NCBI RefSeq assembly: GCF_900100115.1
Contig: NZ_FNKL01000002.1
Span: forward strand, 124,001 to 188,000
Direction of reading: 5' to 3'
From: Chryseobacterium soldanellicola
GTDB taxonomy: Bacteria; Bacteroidota; Bacteroidia; Flavobacteriales; Weeksellaceae
DNA: 64,000 nucleotides
The translations under genes and the position numbers were made by a program. Below the pieces are notes generated by a model. That model was not told the DNA's origin. It was given only the letters and a program-made list of their open reading frames with translations, and did not search any database. Shown in pieces: positions 18,238 to 25,648 of the stretch; the stretch's first letter is position 1, and each line of letters opens with the position of its first letter.

Positions 18238-18282
18238 CCATAGGTTTCACCTACGGCTATTGATATTGAACCCTTCGGGTTC
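18238..18282 (-). repeat. Double-hairpin intergenic element, copy 2 (hom - metZ gap)
   Basis: Same layout as copy 1: CCATAGGT-TTC-ACCTACGG, an 11-nt spacer, and GAACCC-TTC-GGGTTC. It lies between the hom stop and the metZ start. Several bases of the first stem differ from copy 1 but pairing is kept, counting G-U pairs on the minus strand. Confidence 0.75.
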
Positions 18283-18293
18283 AAATGGCTGTT

Positions 18294-19838
18294 TTATTTA
18301 GTTTCACTTAGTCTTAAAATATCTCCGAAAACCCCTCTAGCCGTTACTTTCGCTCCGGCTCCGGCTCCCATGATGACGATGGGATGCTCGCCATAACTTT
18401 CCGTATAGATTTCAAAAATTGAATCAGACCCTTTTAACTGTCCTAATGCGGAAGTTGCAGGAACTGAAATTAATTTTACATCCAACTCACCTTTTTCTTT
18501 TTGTAAGTCTCCATGTAAATCACCAACATATCTCAACACATGTCCTGGCTCTTGGTTTTCTTTAATTTTTTGATATTCTTCATCCAATTCTTCCAGTCTT
18601 GACAGAAATTCCGGTTTTGAAATAGATAATAAATTTTCAGGAACTAAATTTTGAATGTTGATATCATCGAATTCATTAATTAAATCTAATTCTCTCGCTA
18701 AAATCAATAATTTTCTTGCCACATCATTTCCTGACAAATCCTCTCTCGGGTCCGGTTCTGTATATCCTTTTTCCAATGCTTCATTGATGATGGTGGAAAA
18801 TTTATCGTCTCTTAAAGAAAAATTATTAAAAACATAGCTCAGTGTTCCGGAGAAAACTCCTTTAATTCTTGTAATATTTTCTCCTGAAAGATGTAACAGC
18901 TTTATAGTATCAATTAATGGCAAACCTGCGCCAACATTGGTTTCATATAAATACCGTCTGTTATTTTTGTTCAACGTATATCTTAGTTTACGGTATTCTT
19001 CGATCGGAAGTGTGTTAAAAATCTTATTGGAAGAAACCAAATCAAATCCATTTTCTGCTAAAGCATGATAATTATGAACAAAGTCCTTGCTCGCCGTATT
19101 ATCGACAACGATGAGGTTTTCCAGTTGATTTTCTTTTGAAAAATTAATTAATGCATTGATGTTTGATGAATTTTCGGCCACCAAAACCTCATCGTTCCAA
19201 TTGCTGTCAAAGCCTTTTTTATTGAAGGCTATTTTTCTTGAATTGGCAACCGCCACCACTTTAAGATCAATTTTTTTACGCCTTCTGATTTCTTCCGATG
19301 ACTGTAAAACCTGCTCTATCAAAGTCTTTCCAACATTTCCGTGACCGATGATTGCTAAATGAACTGTTTTTGGTTTTTTAGAAATTTCGGATTCGATGAT
19401 ATTTTTTGCTTTTTCATCCTGGGAAGAAGTTACAACAATATTTACCCGTTTTTCACTTGCAATTTGATTTAAAAGTAAAGGAAAAACGTTATTTCTGGCC
19501 AGTTCTGCCAGGACTTTGTTGAAATCTTCCGCAACAAAGCCTATTACAGAAACATTATTTATGCTGTAAATCTGAGAAACTTTCCCTGATTTTCTTTCTG
19601 CTTCAAATTCGTCAATCAGACAATTTACGGCTTTTTCGGAATCATTTTCATGGACTAAAATTGATAATCCGTTTTCGATTGCCTGTTGAGAAATTACTCC
19701 AACACTGATTCGCGCTAAAGTCAGCGCTTTAAAAATTCGTCCGTCAATACCGATTTCACCTAAGAAATCTTCTCCTTCAAATTTGATGATTGATCTGTTT
19801 TTTAAAAATTTTATTTCGTTAGCATTAATCTTACTCAT
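18294..19838 (-). CDS. Homoserine dehydrogenase with N-terminal ACT region but no kinase domain
   Basis: Reduces aspartate semialdehyde to homoserine with NAD(P)H. It has 514 residues. The first ~150 resemble the two ACT regulatory domains of bifunctional aspartokinase-homoserine dehydrogenase (LARISVGVISQQAIENGLSI, then INNVSVIGFVAEDFNKVLAE), but the aspartokinase catalytic domain is absent. The dehydrogenase part starts with the Rossmann motif LAIIGHGNVGKTLIEQVL near residue 160. It contains TNVGAGLPLIDTIK, the catalytic region GVFSGTLSYVFNN with YTEPDPREDLSGNDVARK, and a C-terminal NAD-closing segment GAGAGAKVTARGVFGDIL. It starts 2 nt after the metX stop. Retained ACT domains suggest threonine or other amino-acid feedback. 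Confidence 0.9.
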   Translation of the reverse strand: MSKINANEIKFLKNRSIIKFEGEDFLGEIGIDGRIFKALTLARISVGVISQQAIENGLSILVHENDSEKAVNCLIDEFEAERKSGKVSQIYSINNVSVIGFVAEDFNKVLAELARNNVFPLLLNQIASEKRVNIVVTSSQDEKAKNIIESEISKKPKTVHLAIIGHGNVGKTLIEQVLQSSEEIRRRKKIDLKVVAVANSRKIAFNKKGFDSNWNDEVLVAENSSNINALINFSKENQLENLIVVDNTASKDFVHNYHALAENGFDLVSSNKIFNTLPIEEYRKLRYTLNKNNRRYLYETNVGAGLPLIDTIKLLHLSGENITRIKGVFSGTLSYVFNNFSLRDDKFSTIINEALEKGYTEPDPREDLSGNDVARKLLILARELDLINEFDDINIQNLVPENLLSISKPEFLSRLEELDEEYQKIKENQEPGHVLRYVGDLHGDLQKEKGELDVKLISVPATSALGQLKGSDSIFEIYTESYGEHPIVIMGAGAGAKVTARGVFGDILRLSETK

Positions 19839-19840
19839 TT

Positions 19841-20779
19841 CTACAAAATATTTTTAATGATGTTATTTAATTGTTCGTATTCCATTAAAAAGGCGTCGTG
19901 CCCGTGAATTGATTGGATCTCGTGACAGAAAACATTTTTCTTTTTTTTTGTAAGCTTTTCAAAACACATTCGGATTTCAGAAGCCGGGAAAAATAAGTCT
20001 GTATCAACGGAGATCATGTGCATTCGCGCCTGAATTTTCTCCAATTGATCTTCGTTGGCATTAATATTCATCAGCAGATGATTCATCAGCTTGTAAGACT
20101 TTAAACTAAATCTTTCGTTTAAAGCATTTCCGTGATAAAAAAGCCAGTCTTCTGATTCTAAAATCTGTTTTTCCTGATTGTATTTGTTTTGAAATCTATT
20201 GTTTAAAGATTGAGGCGTTCTGTAGCACAACATCGCATGAATTCTGGCTTTTTGTAGCGGTTCATCATTTTGATTTAATAAAAATTTCTGAACCAGGCAT
20301 TGTGCATGCAGCCAGTCATGGGTTTTGAAATCGCAGGCAATAGGAATGAAAATTTCGGCAATACCAGGCTTTTTTACCAGCATTTCCCAGCCGATTCCGC
20401 CACCTAAAGAACCTCCGATAATGGCGTATAAACTTTTAATATTTAAAATTTCAAGACCTTGTAAAAAGATATTGGCAATATCTGCAGTCGTAAAATCTTC
20501 GTATTCATCAATAAAAAAACCATCATAGCCGTTTCCGGGAATATTGAAGCACAAAACAGTATATTTATTTGTATCGATCACCTGATTTTCACCGATCAGC
20601 TGCTTCCACCAGCCTTTTTGTCCTGAAACATCTGAATTTCCGGTCAAGGCATGATTAACTAAAATTATCGGTGCCGAAAACAGGTCTTTCCCGAAAAGCT
20701 GATAGCTCAACGGGATATTGTATTCCTTTTGGGAATTTGTACGATACGAAAGATTAATATAATTTAGTTCTGTTTTCAA
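19841..20779 (-). CDS. metX: Homoserine O-acetyltransferase (alpha/beta-hydrolase fold)
   Basis: Activates homoserine by acylation, the committed step to methionine. It has 312 residues, shorter than typical MetX (about 350-380). The alpha/beta-hydrolase triad is visible: nucleophile Ser in IIGGSLGGGIGWEML, Asp in MISVDTDLFFP, and His in SIHGHDAFLMEY. The oxyanion segment NHALTGNSDVSG and the cap region are present. The start codon is TTG at 20779, because an in-frame stop lies 9 nt upstream and no ATG lies near. A SAM-I riboswitch ends 62 nt before the start. It is the first gene of the methionine block. Acetyl- versus succinyl-CoA use cannot be settled; the MetZ neighbour leaves succinyl possible. 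Confidence 0.9.
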   Translation of the reverse strand: MKTELNYINLSYRTNSQKEYNIPLSYQLFGKDLFSAPIILVNHALTGNSDVSGQKGWWKQLIGENQVIDTNKYTVLCFNIPGNGYDGFFIDEYEDFTTADIANIFLQGLEILNIKSLYAIIGGSLGGGIGWEMLVKKPGIAEIFIPIACDFKTHDWLHAQCLVQKFLLNQNDEPLQKARIHAMLCYRTPQSLNNRFQNKYNQEKQILESEDWLFYHGNALNERFSLKSYKLMNHLLMNINANEDQLEKIQARMHMISVDTDLFFPASEIRMCFEKLTKKKKNVFCHEIQSIHGHDAFLMEYEQLNNIIKNIL

Positions 20780-20841
20780 TTCTATTTATTTTAAATACAA
20801 TTGAAAATGCCATGAGAAATGGCTGAAAAGAACTTCAGTAA

Positions 20842-20948
20842 GTTATCTGTCCAAAATAAATTTATTTGGTAGAACGTAGCACCTTCTTCGCTTGCGCAAA
20901 GGGTTGCTAAGGTTTCACAGGGTCTGTCCCTCAACCTTTCTTGATAAC
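20842..20948 (-). promoter_or_regulatory. SAM-I (S-box) riboswitch controlling the methionine block
   Basis: Minus-strand landmarks of the SAM-I aptamer appear in order: P1 strand GTTATC with AAGAAAGG, then GTTGAGGGACAGACCCTG, TGAAACCTTAGCAACC, a P3 arm, GAAGGTGCTACGTTC, and closing P1 strand GATAAC. Downstream, AACTTACTGAAGTT (which could compete with the P1 3' strand) and the small hairpin GCCAT-TTCTC-ATGGC followed by ATTTTC make a plausible expression platform. SAM binding should switch off metX and the genes after it. Confidence 0.93.
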
Positions 20949-20977
20949 ATTTTCAATATTTGAATGAACGAATGCCG

Positions 20978-20985
20978 CAAAGATA
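20978..20985 (-). promoter_or_regulatory. -7 box of the metX promoter
   Basis: Minus-strand TATCTTTG is a perfect TAnnTTTG box 29 nt before the riboswitch P1. I do not see a convincing TTG at -33. Confidence 0.6.
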
Positions 20986-21087
20986 AAACATTTCTTTTAA
21001 ATATTTATAAAAAATTAATTTAATATAAAAAAGCCTGCAATAAAAAGGCTTTCCGGGATCTGTTAAGAATTATTCAGATTAAAAGAA

Positions 21088-21118
21088 TTGGATTTTTTTT
21101 TCAAAAAAACTACCTTCG
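21088..21118 (+). promoter_or_regulatory. Candidate promoter of the GH63-like gene
   Basis: TTG (21088-21090) is followed after 20 nt by TACCTTCG (21111-21118), one mismatch from TAnnTTTG. The ATG is 19 nt downstream. Confidence 0.45.
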
Positions 21119-21137
21119 TAATGAAAAATGATGAGAT

Positions 21138-23753
21138 ATGAGTGCCGAAAAACAAAGATTACAAGATAATAACTGGAAAAACTGGGGGCCTTACGTAAGT
21201 AACAGACAATGGGGAAATGTACGTGAAGATTACAGCCCAAACGGGAATGCGTGGGATTTTGCCAATCATAATAATGCCGAAAGCTATGCCTATCGATGGG
21301 GAGAAGAAGGTATTGCCGGAATTTCTGATGTGAAGCAGCTTTTCTGTTTCGCTTTGTCATTCTGGAACAAGAAGGATAAGATGGTAAAGGAGCGCTTTTT
21401 CGGGTTGAGCAATCCTCAGGGAAATCATGGTGAAGATATTAAAGAGATTTTTTATTACTTAGACAACACCCCTACTCACAGCTATATGAAGATGGTGTAT
21501 AAATATCCTATCAACGAATTTCCGTACGACGATCTCCTTAGAGAGAATGGGAGGCGCAGCAAAAAAGAGCTCGAATATGAGCTTTTCGATACAGGGATTT
21601 TTGATAATGATGAATATTTTGATATTTTTATTGAATATGCCAAAGCCGATCAAAATGATATTTTAGTAAGGGTTACGGTTTGCAACAGAAGCCAGATCGA
21701 TGCCCCTATTGTGGTGGCTCCGACCGTTTGGTTCAGAAATAACTGGAAATGGGGGTACAATACCTATAAAGGCCAGACCAATGCTTCAGATAATGGCTGT
21801 ATTGATATTAATCATGACAGTATTCCTATTAAAAAGTTTTACTCAAGAAACAATAATGCCGAAAGCGTTTTCTGTGATAATGAAACCAATACCCCAAAGC
21901 TACATGGAGCCGTGTATTCCGGAAATACCTATTTTAAAGACGGTATCAATGATTATATTATTTACGGAAGTAATACCATAAATCCTGAAAAAAGAGGAAC
22001 CAAAGCATCTTTTTTAATTGATGAAACAATTGCGGCCGGCCAATCCAAAACATTTGATTTCCGGTTGTCTCCCAATGAATTGGACGAACCTTTTTATCAG
22101 TTTGATGAAATTTTTACTACAAGAATTGATGAAGCGAATGAATTTTATAGCGAAATTCAAAATGACGTAACCAATGATGATGAAAAAAACGTGCAAAGGC
22201 AAGCGTTTGCAGGATTGCTCTGGAACAAGCAGTTTTATCATTATAATGTCGGAAAATGGCTCAAAGGAGACCCTAATTTTGTTGCTCCGAGAGATTTCAA
22301 CAATTATGTCAGAAATACGGAATGGAATCATATGCACAACAAAGACATAATTTCCATGCCTGATAAATGGGAATATCCTTGGTATGCAACCTGGGATCTG
22401 GCCTTTCACTGCGTTCCGTTTTCCATTATTGATGCCGAATTTGCAAAAGGGCAGCTTCTTTTACTGACCAAAGAATGGTATATGCATCCCAACGGGCAGC
22501 TTCCGGCTTATGAATGGAACCTCAGCGATGTAAACCCGCCTGTACATGCGTGGTCCTGCTTCCGGGTTTTTAAAATTGATGAAAAGCAGAACGGAAAACC
22601 CGATCTTTTATTCCTTGAAAAAGTTTTCCAGAAACTGCTTCTGAATTTCACTTGGTGGGTGAACAGAAAGGATAAAAACGGTAAAAATATTTTTGGAGGA
22701 GGTTTCCTCGGGCTCGATAATATCGGAGCTTTTGACCGCAATATGAGCCTTAAAGACGGGCAGCATCTTGAGCAGGCCGATGGGACAAGCTGGATGGCAA
22801 TGTACGCTTTGAATATGATGCGAATTGCGATGGAGCTGGCTCAGTATTACCAGGTTTATGAAGATATGGCGATCAAATTTTTTGAACATTATCTTTATAT
22901 TGCCGAAGCCATGGAAAATTTGGGAGAAGGAACAAAAGGCCTTTGGAACGAAGAAGACGGTTTTTTCTATGACGTCCTTCAGCTTGGAAACGGCGAGAGC
23001 GCTTCTCTTCGACTGAGAAGTATTGTCGGGCTCATTCCTATGTTTGCGGTAGAGATTATTGATCATCATTTACTGGAAAAGATGCCGAATTTCACTGCGA
23101 GAATGGAATGGGTTTTAAATAACAAGCCTGAACTCACCAAACTGGTCTCTCACTGGGACGAAGAAGGCCATGGCAGAAAGCATTTAATGAGTATTCTCCG
23201 TAAAAACAGACTGTCAAAAGTTTTGTCAAGAATGCTTGATGAGAAGGAATTTTTGAGCGACTACGGCATTAGGGCAATGTCTAAGGTGTATGAGGAAAAC
23301 CCGTTTATTTTTTCCGTTCATGGCACCGAAAATGTAGTGTATTATACTCCCGCGGAAAGTGACAGCCGAATGTTTGGCGGAAACAGCAACTGGCGGGGCC
23401 CGATTTGGTTCCCGATCAACTTTTTGATTGTTGAAAGCCTCCAGCGTTTCCATTTTTATTACGGAAACAGCTTAAAGGTTGAATTGCCTACAGGAAGTGG
23501 TAACAAGCGGAATCTTGATGAGGTTGCTCAAAATATCAGCGCAAGGCTGTGCTCTATTTTTTTAAAAGATGAAAATGGCGAAAGAGCTTTTAACGGCGGA
23601 AATGCGAAATTTAATTATGATGAATATTTCAAAGATTACATCACATTTTATGAATATTTTCATGGCGACAATGGCCGCGGAGTCGGTGCCTCTCATCAAA
23701 CAGGCTGGACAGCAACTGTTGCTAAGCTCATGAAACCCAGATTAACGATATAA
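21138..23753 (+). CDS. Glucosidase-like glycoside hydrolase (GH63 / MGH1-like)
   Basis: An 871-residue cytoplasmic protein without a signal peptide. The (alpha/alpha)6 barrel of the GH63/mannosylglycerate-hydrolase-like group is suggested by NNWKNWGPYVSNRQWGNVRE at the N-terminus, by WEYPWYATWDLAFHCVPFSI with the acid Asp in TWDLAFH, and by PAYEWNLSDVNPPVHAW, MAMYALNMMRIAMEL, and the C-terminal WRGPIWFPINFLIVESLQRF with ASHQTGWTATVAKLM. These are the conserved aromatic and acidic segments of bacterial GH63 proteins. Its substrate is probably an alpha-glucoside or a glucosyl-capped solute, which is inference. The gene is monocistronic and unrelated by position to malQ. Its GC content is higher than that of the region after it. 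Confidence 0.88.
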   Translation: MSAEKQRLQDNNWKNWGPYVSNRQWGNVREDYSPNGNAWDFANHNNAESYAYRWGEEGIAGISDVKQLFCFALSFWNKKDKMVKERFFGLSNPQGNHGEDIKEIFYYLDNTPTHSYMKMVYKYPINEFPYDDLLRENGRRSKKELEYELFDTGIFDNDEYFDIFIEYAKADQNDILVRVTVCNRSQIDAPIVVAPTVWFRNNWKWGYNTYKGQTNASDNGCIDINHDSIPIKKFYSRNNNAESVFCDNETNTPKLHGAVYSGNTYFKDGINDYIIYGSNTINPEKRGTKASFLIDETIAAGQSKTFDFRLSPNELDEPFYQFDEIFTTRIDEANEFYSEIQNDVTNDDEKNVQRQAFAGLLWNKQFYHYNVGKWLKGDPNFVAPRDFNNYVRNTEWNHMHNKDIISMPDKWEYPWYATWDLAFHCVPFSIIDAEFAKGQLLLLTKEWYMHPNGQLPAYEWNLSDVNPPVHAWSCFRVFKIDEKQNGKPDLLFLEKVFQKLLLNFTWWVNRKDKNGKNIFGGGFLGLDNIGAFDRNMSLKDGQHLEQADGTSWMAMYALNMMRIAMELAQYYQVYEDMAIKFFEHYLYIAEAMENLGEGTKGLWNEEDGFFYDVLQLGNGESASLRLRSIVGLIPMFAVEIIDHHLLEKMPNFTARMEWVLNNKPELTKLVSHWDEEGHGRKHLMSILRKNRLSKVLSRMLDEKEFLSDYGIRAMSKVYEENPFIFSVHGTENVVYYTPAESDSRMFGGNSNWRGPIWFPINFLIVESLQRFHFYYGNSLKVELPTGSGNKRNLDEVAQNISARLCSIFLKDENGERAFNGGNAKFNYDEYFKDYITFYEYFHGDNGRGVGASHQTGWTATVAKLMKPRLTI

Positions 23754-23757
23754 TGTA

Positions 23758-23784
23758 AGAATCTCCGAAGTTTTCGGAGATTCT
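23758..23784. terminator. Terminator after the GH63-like gene
   Basis: AGAATCTCCGAA / TTCGGAGATTCT is a 12-bp perfect stem with a 3-nt loop, 5 nt past the stop, followed by TTATTA. It can also serve the converging gene at 23853. Confidence 0.9.
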
Positions 23785-23852
23785 TTATTAATAATCAATT
23801 CTATAATTACTGTTTTAAAATATTGATTTCATGAAATATTTACGGAAATAAG

Positions 23853-24575
23853 CTATTCGTTTTTTATATTTTTCCGATAAAAATTGATTGTCTTATCAAT
23901 AATATTCACTTTTAGAATTCCACTTCGCATACCTACAAAAATATTTCTTTCATCAAATGCTACAATTGAATTAGGATAAAGACTTTCCCAAAATTGATTC
24001 TCAAAAATTTTTGTTACTTTATTACTTTCCTCTGTATTTATCTCATAAAAATTTTTGTGAGAGATAATTAAAATTTTGTTCTGAAAGCTTGTTATTGCAG
24101 CTGGTGCGTCATCAAAATCAGTTACTTTTATGCAAGTAAATTTATTTTTTATCCTTTTTAGTTCATATAAGGCACCATCAGATATTCCCATATGCGATAG
24201 TCCTTGTATGAAATAAATTTTGTTTTTAAATTTTAAAATATCTACTGTATTTCCAGGCTGAATTACTATAAGTTTTTCCTGCAAATTTTTTGTTCTAAAA
24301 TATAGTGCTCCTCCCCATTCTCCTTCGTCTATACCAATTAGTTTTCCTCCTTCGATTTCTAATTCAGACCTCTCGCCTTTTCCTTTTTTTTCAATTATTA
24401 GTTCTTCTTTATTTTGTTTTCCTAAATAAATATCCTTTGAATGATTCAAAGAATCCCAATCTCCCGAATATAATTTTGGAATAGAAGCTTCAACAAAATT
24501 ATCCGGAATTTTTATTTCTTGACTAAACCCGTAAAAACAAATGGGAAACAATAAAAGTATTAACATTTTTTTCAT
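23853..24575 (-). CDS. Exported protein of unknown function, propeller-like
   Basis: A 240-residue protein I cannot assign. It has a signal peptide (MKKMLILLLFPICFYGFSQ). The mature part alternates short strand pairs such as DILKFKNKIYFIQGLSHMGI, AAITSFQNKILIISHKNFYE and NSIVAFDERNIFVGMRSGIL, each with a buried aromatic. This suggests a small beta-propeller or WD-like repeat protein. It lacks a T9SS domain and a lipobox, so it is probably periplasmic. It is the first of four AT-rich, weakly conserved-looking genes (23.9-27.2 kb) that set this patch apart from the housekeeping genes on both sides. A terminator separates it from the paralogue pair upstream. Confidence 0.7.
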   Translation of the reverse strand: MKKMLILLLFPICFYGFSQEIKIPDNFVEASIPKLYSGDWDSLNHSKDIYLGKQNKEELIIEKKGKGERSELEIEGGKLIGIDEGEWGGALYFRTKNLQEKLIVIQPGNTVDILKFKNKIYFIQGLSHMGISDGALYELKRIKNKFTCIKVTDFDDAPAAITSFQNKILIISHKNFYEINTEESNKVTKIFENQFWESLYPNSIVAFDERNIFVGMRSGILKVNIIDKTINFYRKNIKNE

Positions 24576-24594
24576 AGCTCATGTTTTTTATAGA

Positions 24595-24623
24595 TTAAAC
24601 CGCAGATTAGATCTGCGGTTTAA
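24595..24623 (-). terminator. Terminator after the JAMM lipoprotein / paralogue genes
   Basis: TTAAACCGCAGAT / ATCTGCGGTTTAA is a 13-bp stem with a 3-nt loop, just beyond the stop at 24632. It probably ends the transcript that begins at 27220. Confidence 0.75.
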
Positions 24624-24631
24624 TTTTTTAT

Positions 24632-25126
24632 TTATTTTGCAGAATAATCTGGACTGTCATATCCTCTAACACCAATGAATTTTATTTTTTCAATTTTCAT
24701 ATTGGAAAAAAATTGGGCAAAAGTAGTATTCCACTGACCATGATATTGTAATACCATATCCTTTATCTGGCTTGGTATTTCATTTTCAAAAGCGATTTCT
24801 AGCCATGGATACTGAAATGAATTATCTGATGCAACATTAAGCATGTTTCTATCACAAAAATATAAATAAAGAGTATAATAATGAGGATCATTAAATATTT
24901 TGCTATCATAACTTATCATTACAATATTTACATTTTTGTTCTGTAATTCATTATAGAAGCTTGAAAAATTCTGACCGTAAAACTGGGTTTTATTTGGTAT
25001 TATTGATTTTAATTTTGGTACCACACCATTATAAAAAGTTATATAATCGTTCGCTGTCTGCGCTTTGCAATTATAAATAAAAAATAGATTTATTATAAGT
25101 AAAGCTTTGATGAATATTGATTTCAT
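24632..25126 (-). CDS. Exported protein, paralogue of its upstream neighbour
   Basis: A 164-residue protein of unknown family. It has an N-terminal hydrophobic segment (MKSIFIKALLIINLFFIYNC) and then KAQ; a lipid-modified Cys20 is possible but Y-N before Cys is not a good lipobox, so Sec cleavage after KAQ is equally likely. Mature-region landmarks are ANDYITFYNGVVPKLKSIIP, NKTQFYGQNFSSFYNEL and IEKIKFIGVRGYDSPD. Nearly all of these recur in the gene at 25129-25620, so this is a tandem duplication. Placement directly after a JAMM-motif lipoprotein gene suggests a partner role such as immunity or inhibition, which is inference only. Confidence 0.72.
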   Translation of the reverse strand: MKSIFIKALLIINLFFIYNCKAQTANDYITFYNGVVPKLKSIIPNKTQFYGQNFSSFYNELQNKNVNIVMISYDSKIFNDPHYYTLYLYFCDRNMLNVASDNSFQYPWLEIAFENEIPSQIKDMVLQYHGQWNTTFAQFFSNMKIEKIKFIGVRGYDSPDYSAK

Positions 25127-25128
25127 AT

Positions 25129-25620
25129 CTACTTAAGACTTCTATCTGGACTATTATATCCATTGACACCTATGAACTTTATTTTTTCAATTTTCATATT
25201 AGCAAAAAATTGGGCAAGAGTAGAATTCCATTTTGAACCAGATTCTTCTACCATATTTTTTATTTGTGATGGAATTTCATTTTCAAATGTAATAGCAATA
25301 CTTGGAAATTGATATGTATTATCGGTTGAAATACTCCACATATTAGTATTAGCAAAAAATAATCTCAAAATGTAGTATTTCGCTCCGGGATCTGTCTTAG
25401 TGTCATAATTTAACATAACGATATCGATGTGTTTAGTTAATAACTCATTATAAAAATTTGAAAAGTTTTGCCCATAAAATTGGGTTTTATTTGGAACTAT
25501 AGAGTTTAATTGAGGAACTACACCATTATAAAAAGTGATATAATCACTTGTTGTTTGTGCTTTACAATCGTATATAAAGAATAAATTTGATATAAATAAG
25601 ATTTTTAATAATGTTTTCAT
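25129..25620 (-). CDS. Exported protein, tandem paralogue, follows the JAMM lipoprotein gene
   Basis: A 163-residue protein from the ATG at 25620 (MKTLLKILFISNLFFIYDC). An ATG 60 nt upstream would overlap the preceding gene and place a hydrophilic stretch before the signal peptide, so I reject it. It is co-linear with the gene at 24632: SDYITFYNGVVPQLNSIVPN, NKTQFYGQNFSNFYNELL, EIPSQIKNMVEESGSKWN, and IEKIKFIGVNGYNSPD. The signal region keeps the same FFIY-C-KAQ end. It starts 28 nt after the stop of the JAMM lipoprotein gene and ends 2 nt before the next paralogue, so the three genes are probably one transcript. Function is unknown. Confidence 0.72.
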   Translation of the reverse strand: MKTLLKILFISNLFFIYDCKAQTTSDYITFYNGVVPQLNSIVPNKTQFYGQNFSNFYNELLTKHIDIVMLNYDTKTDPGAKYYILRLFFANTNMWSISTDNTYQFPSIAITFENEIPSQIKNMVEESGSKWNSTLAQFFANMKIEKIKFIGVNGYNSPDRSLK

Positions 25621-25648
25621 AATATAATTATTTAGATATTGGGCTTGA

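Noticed and set aside
21027..21050. Hairpin AAAGCC / GGCTTT as a terminator between metX and the GH63-like gene
   Set aside because: Only 6 bp with an 11-nt loop, and no gene transcribes into it from either side; chance is likely.
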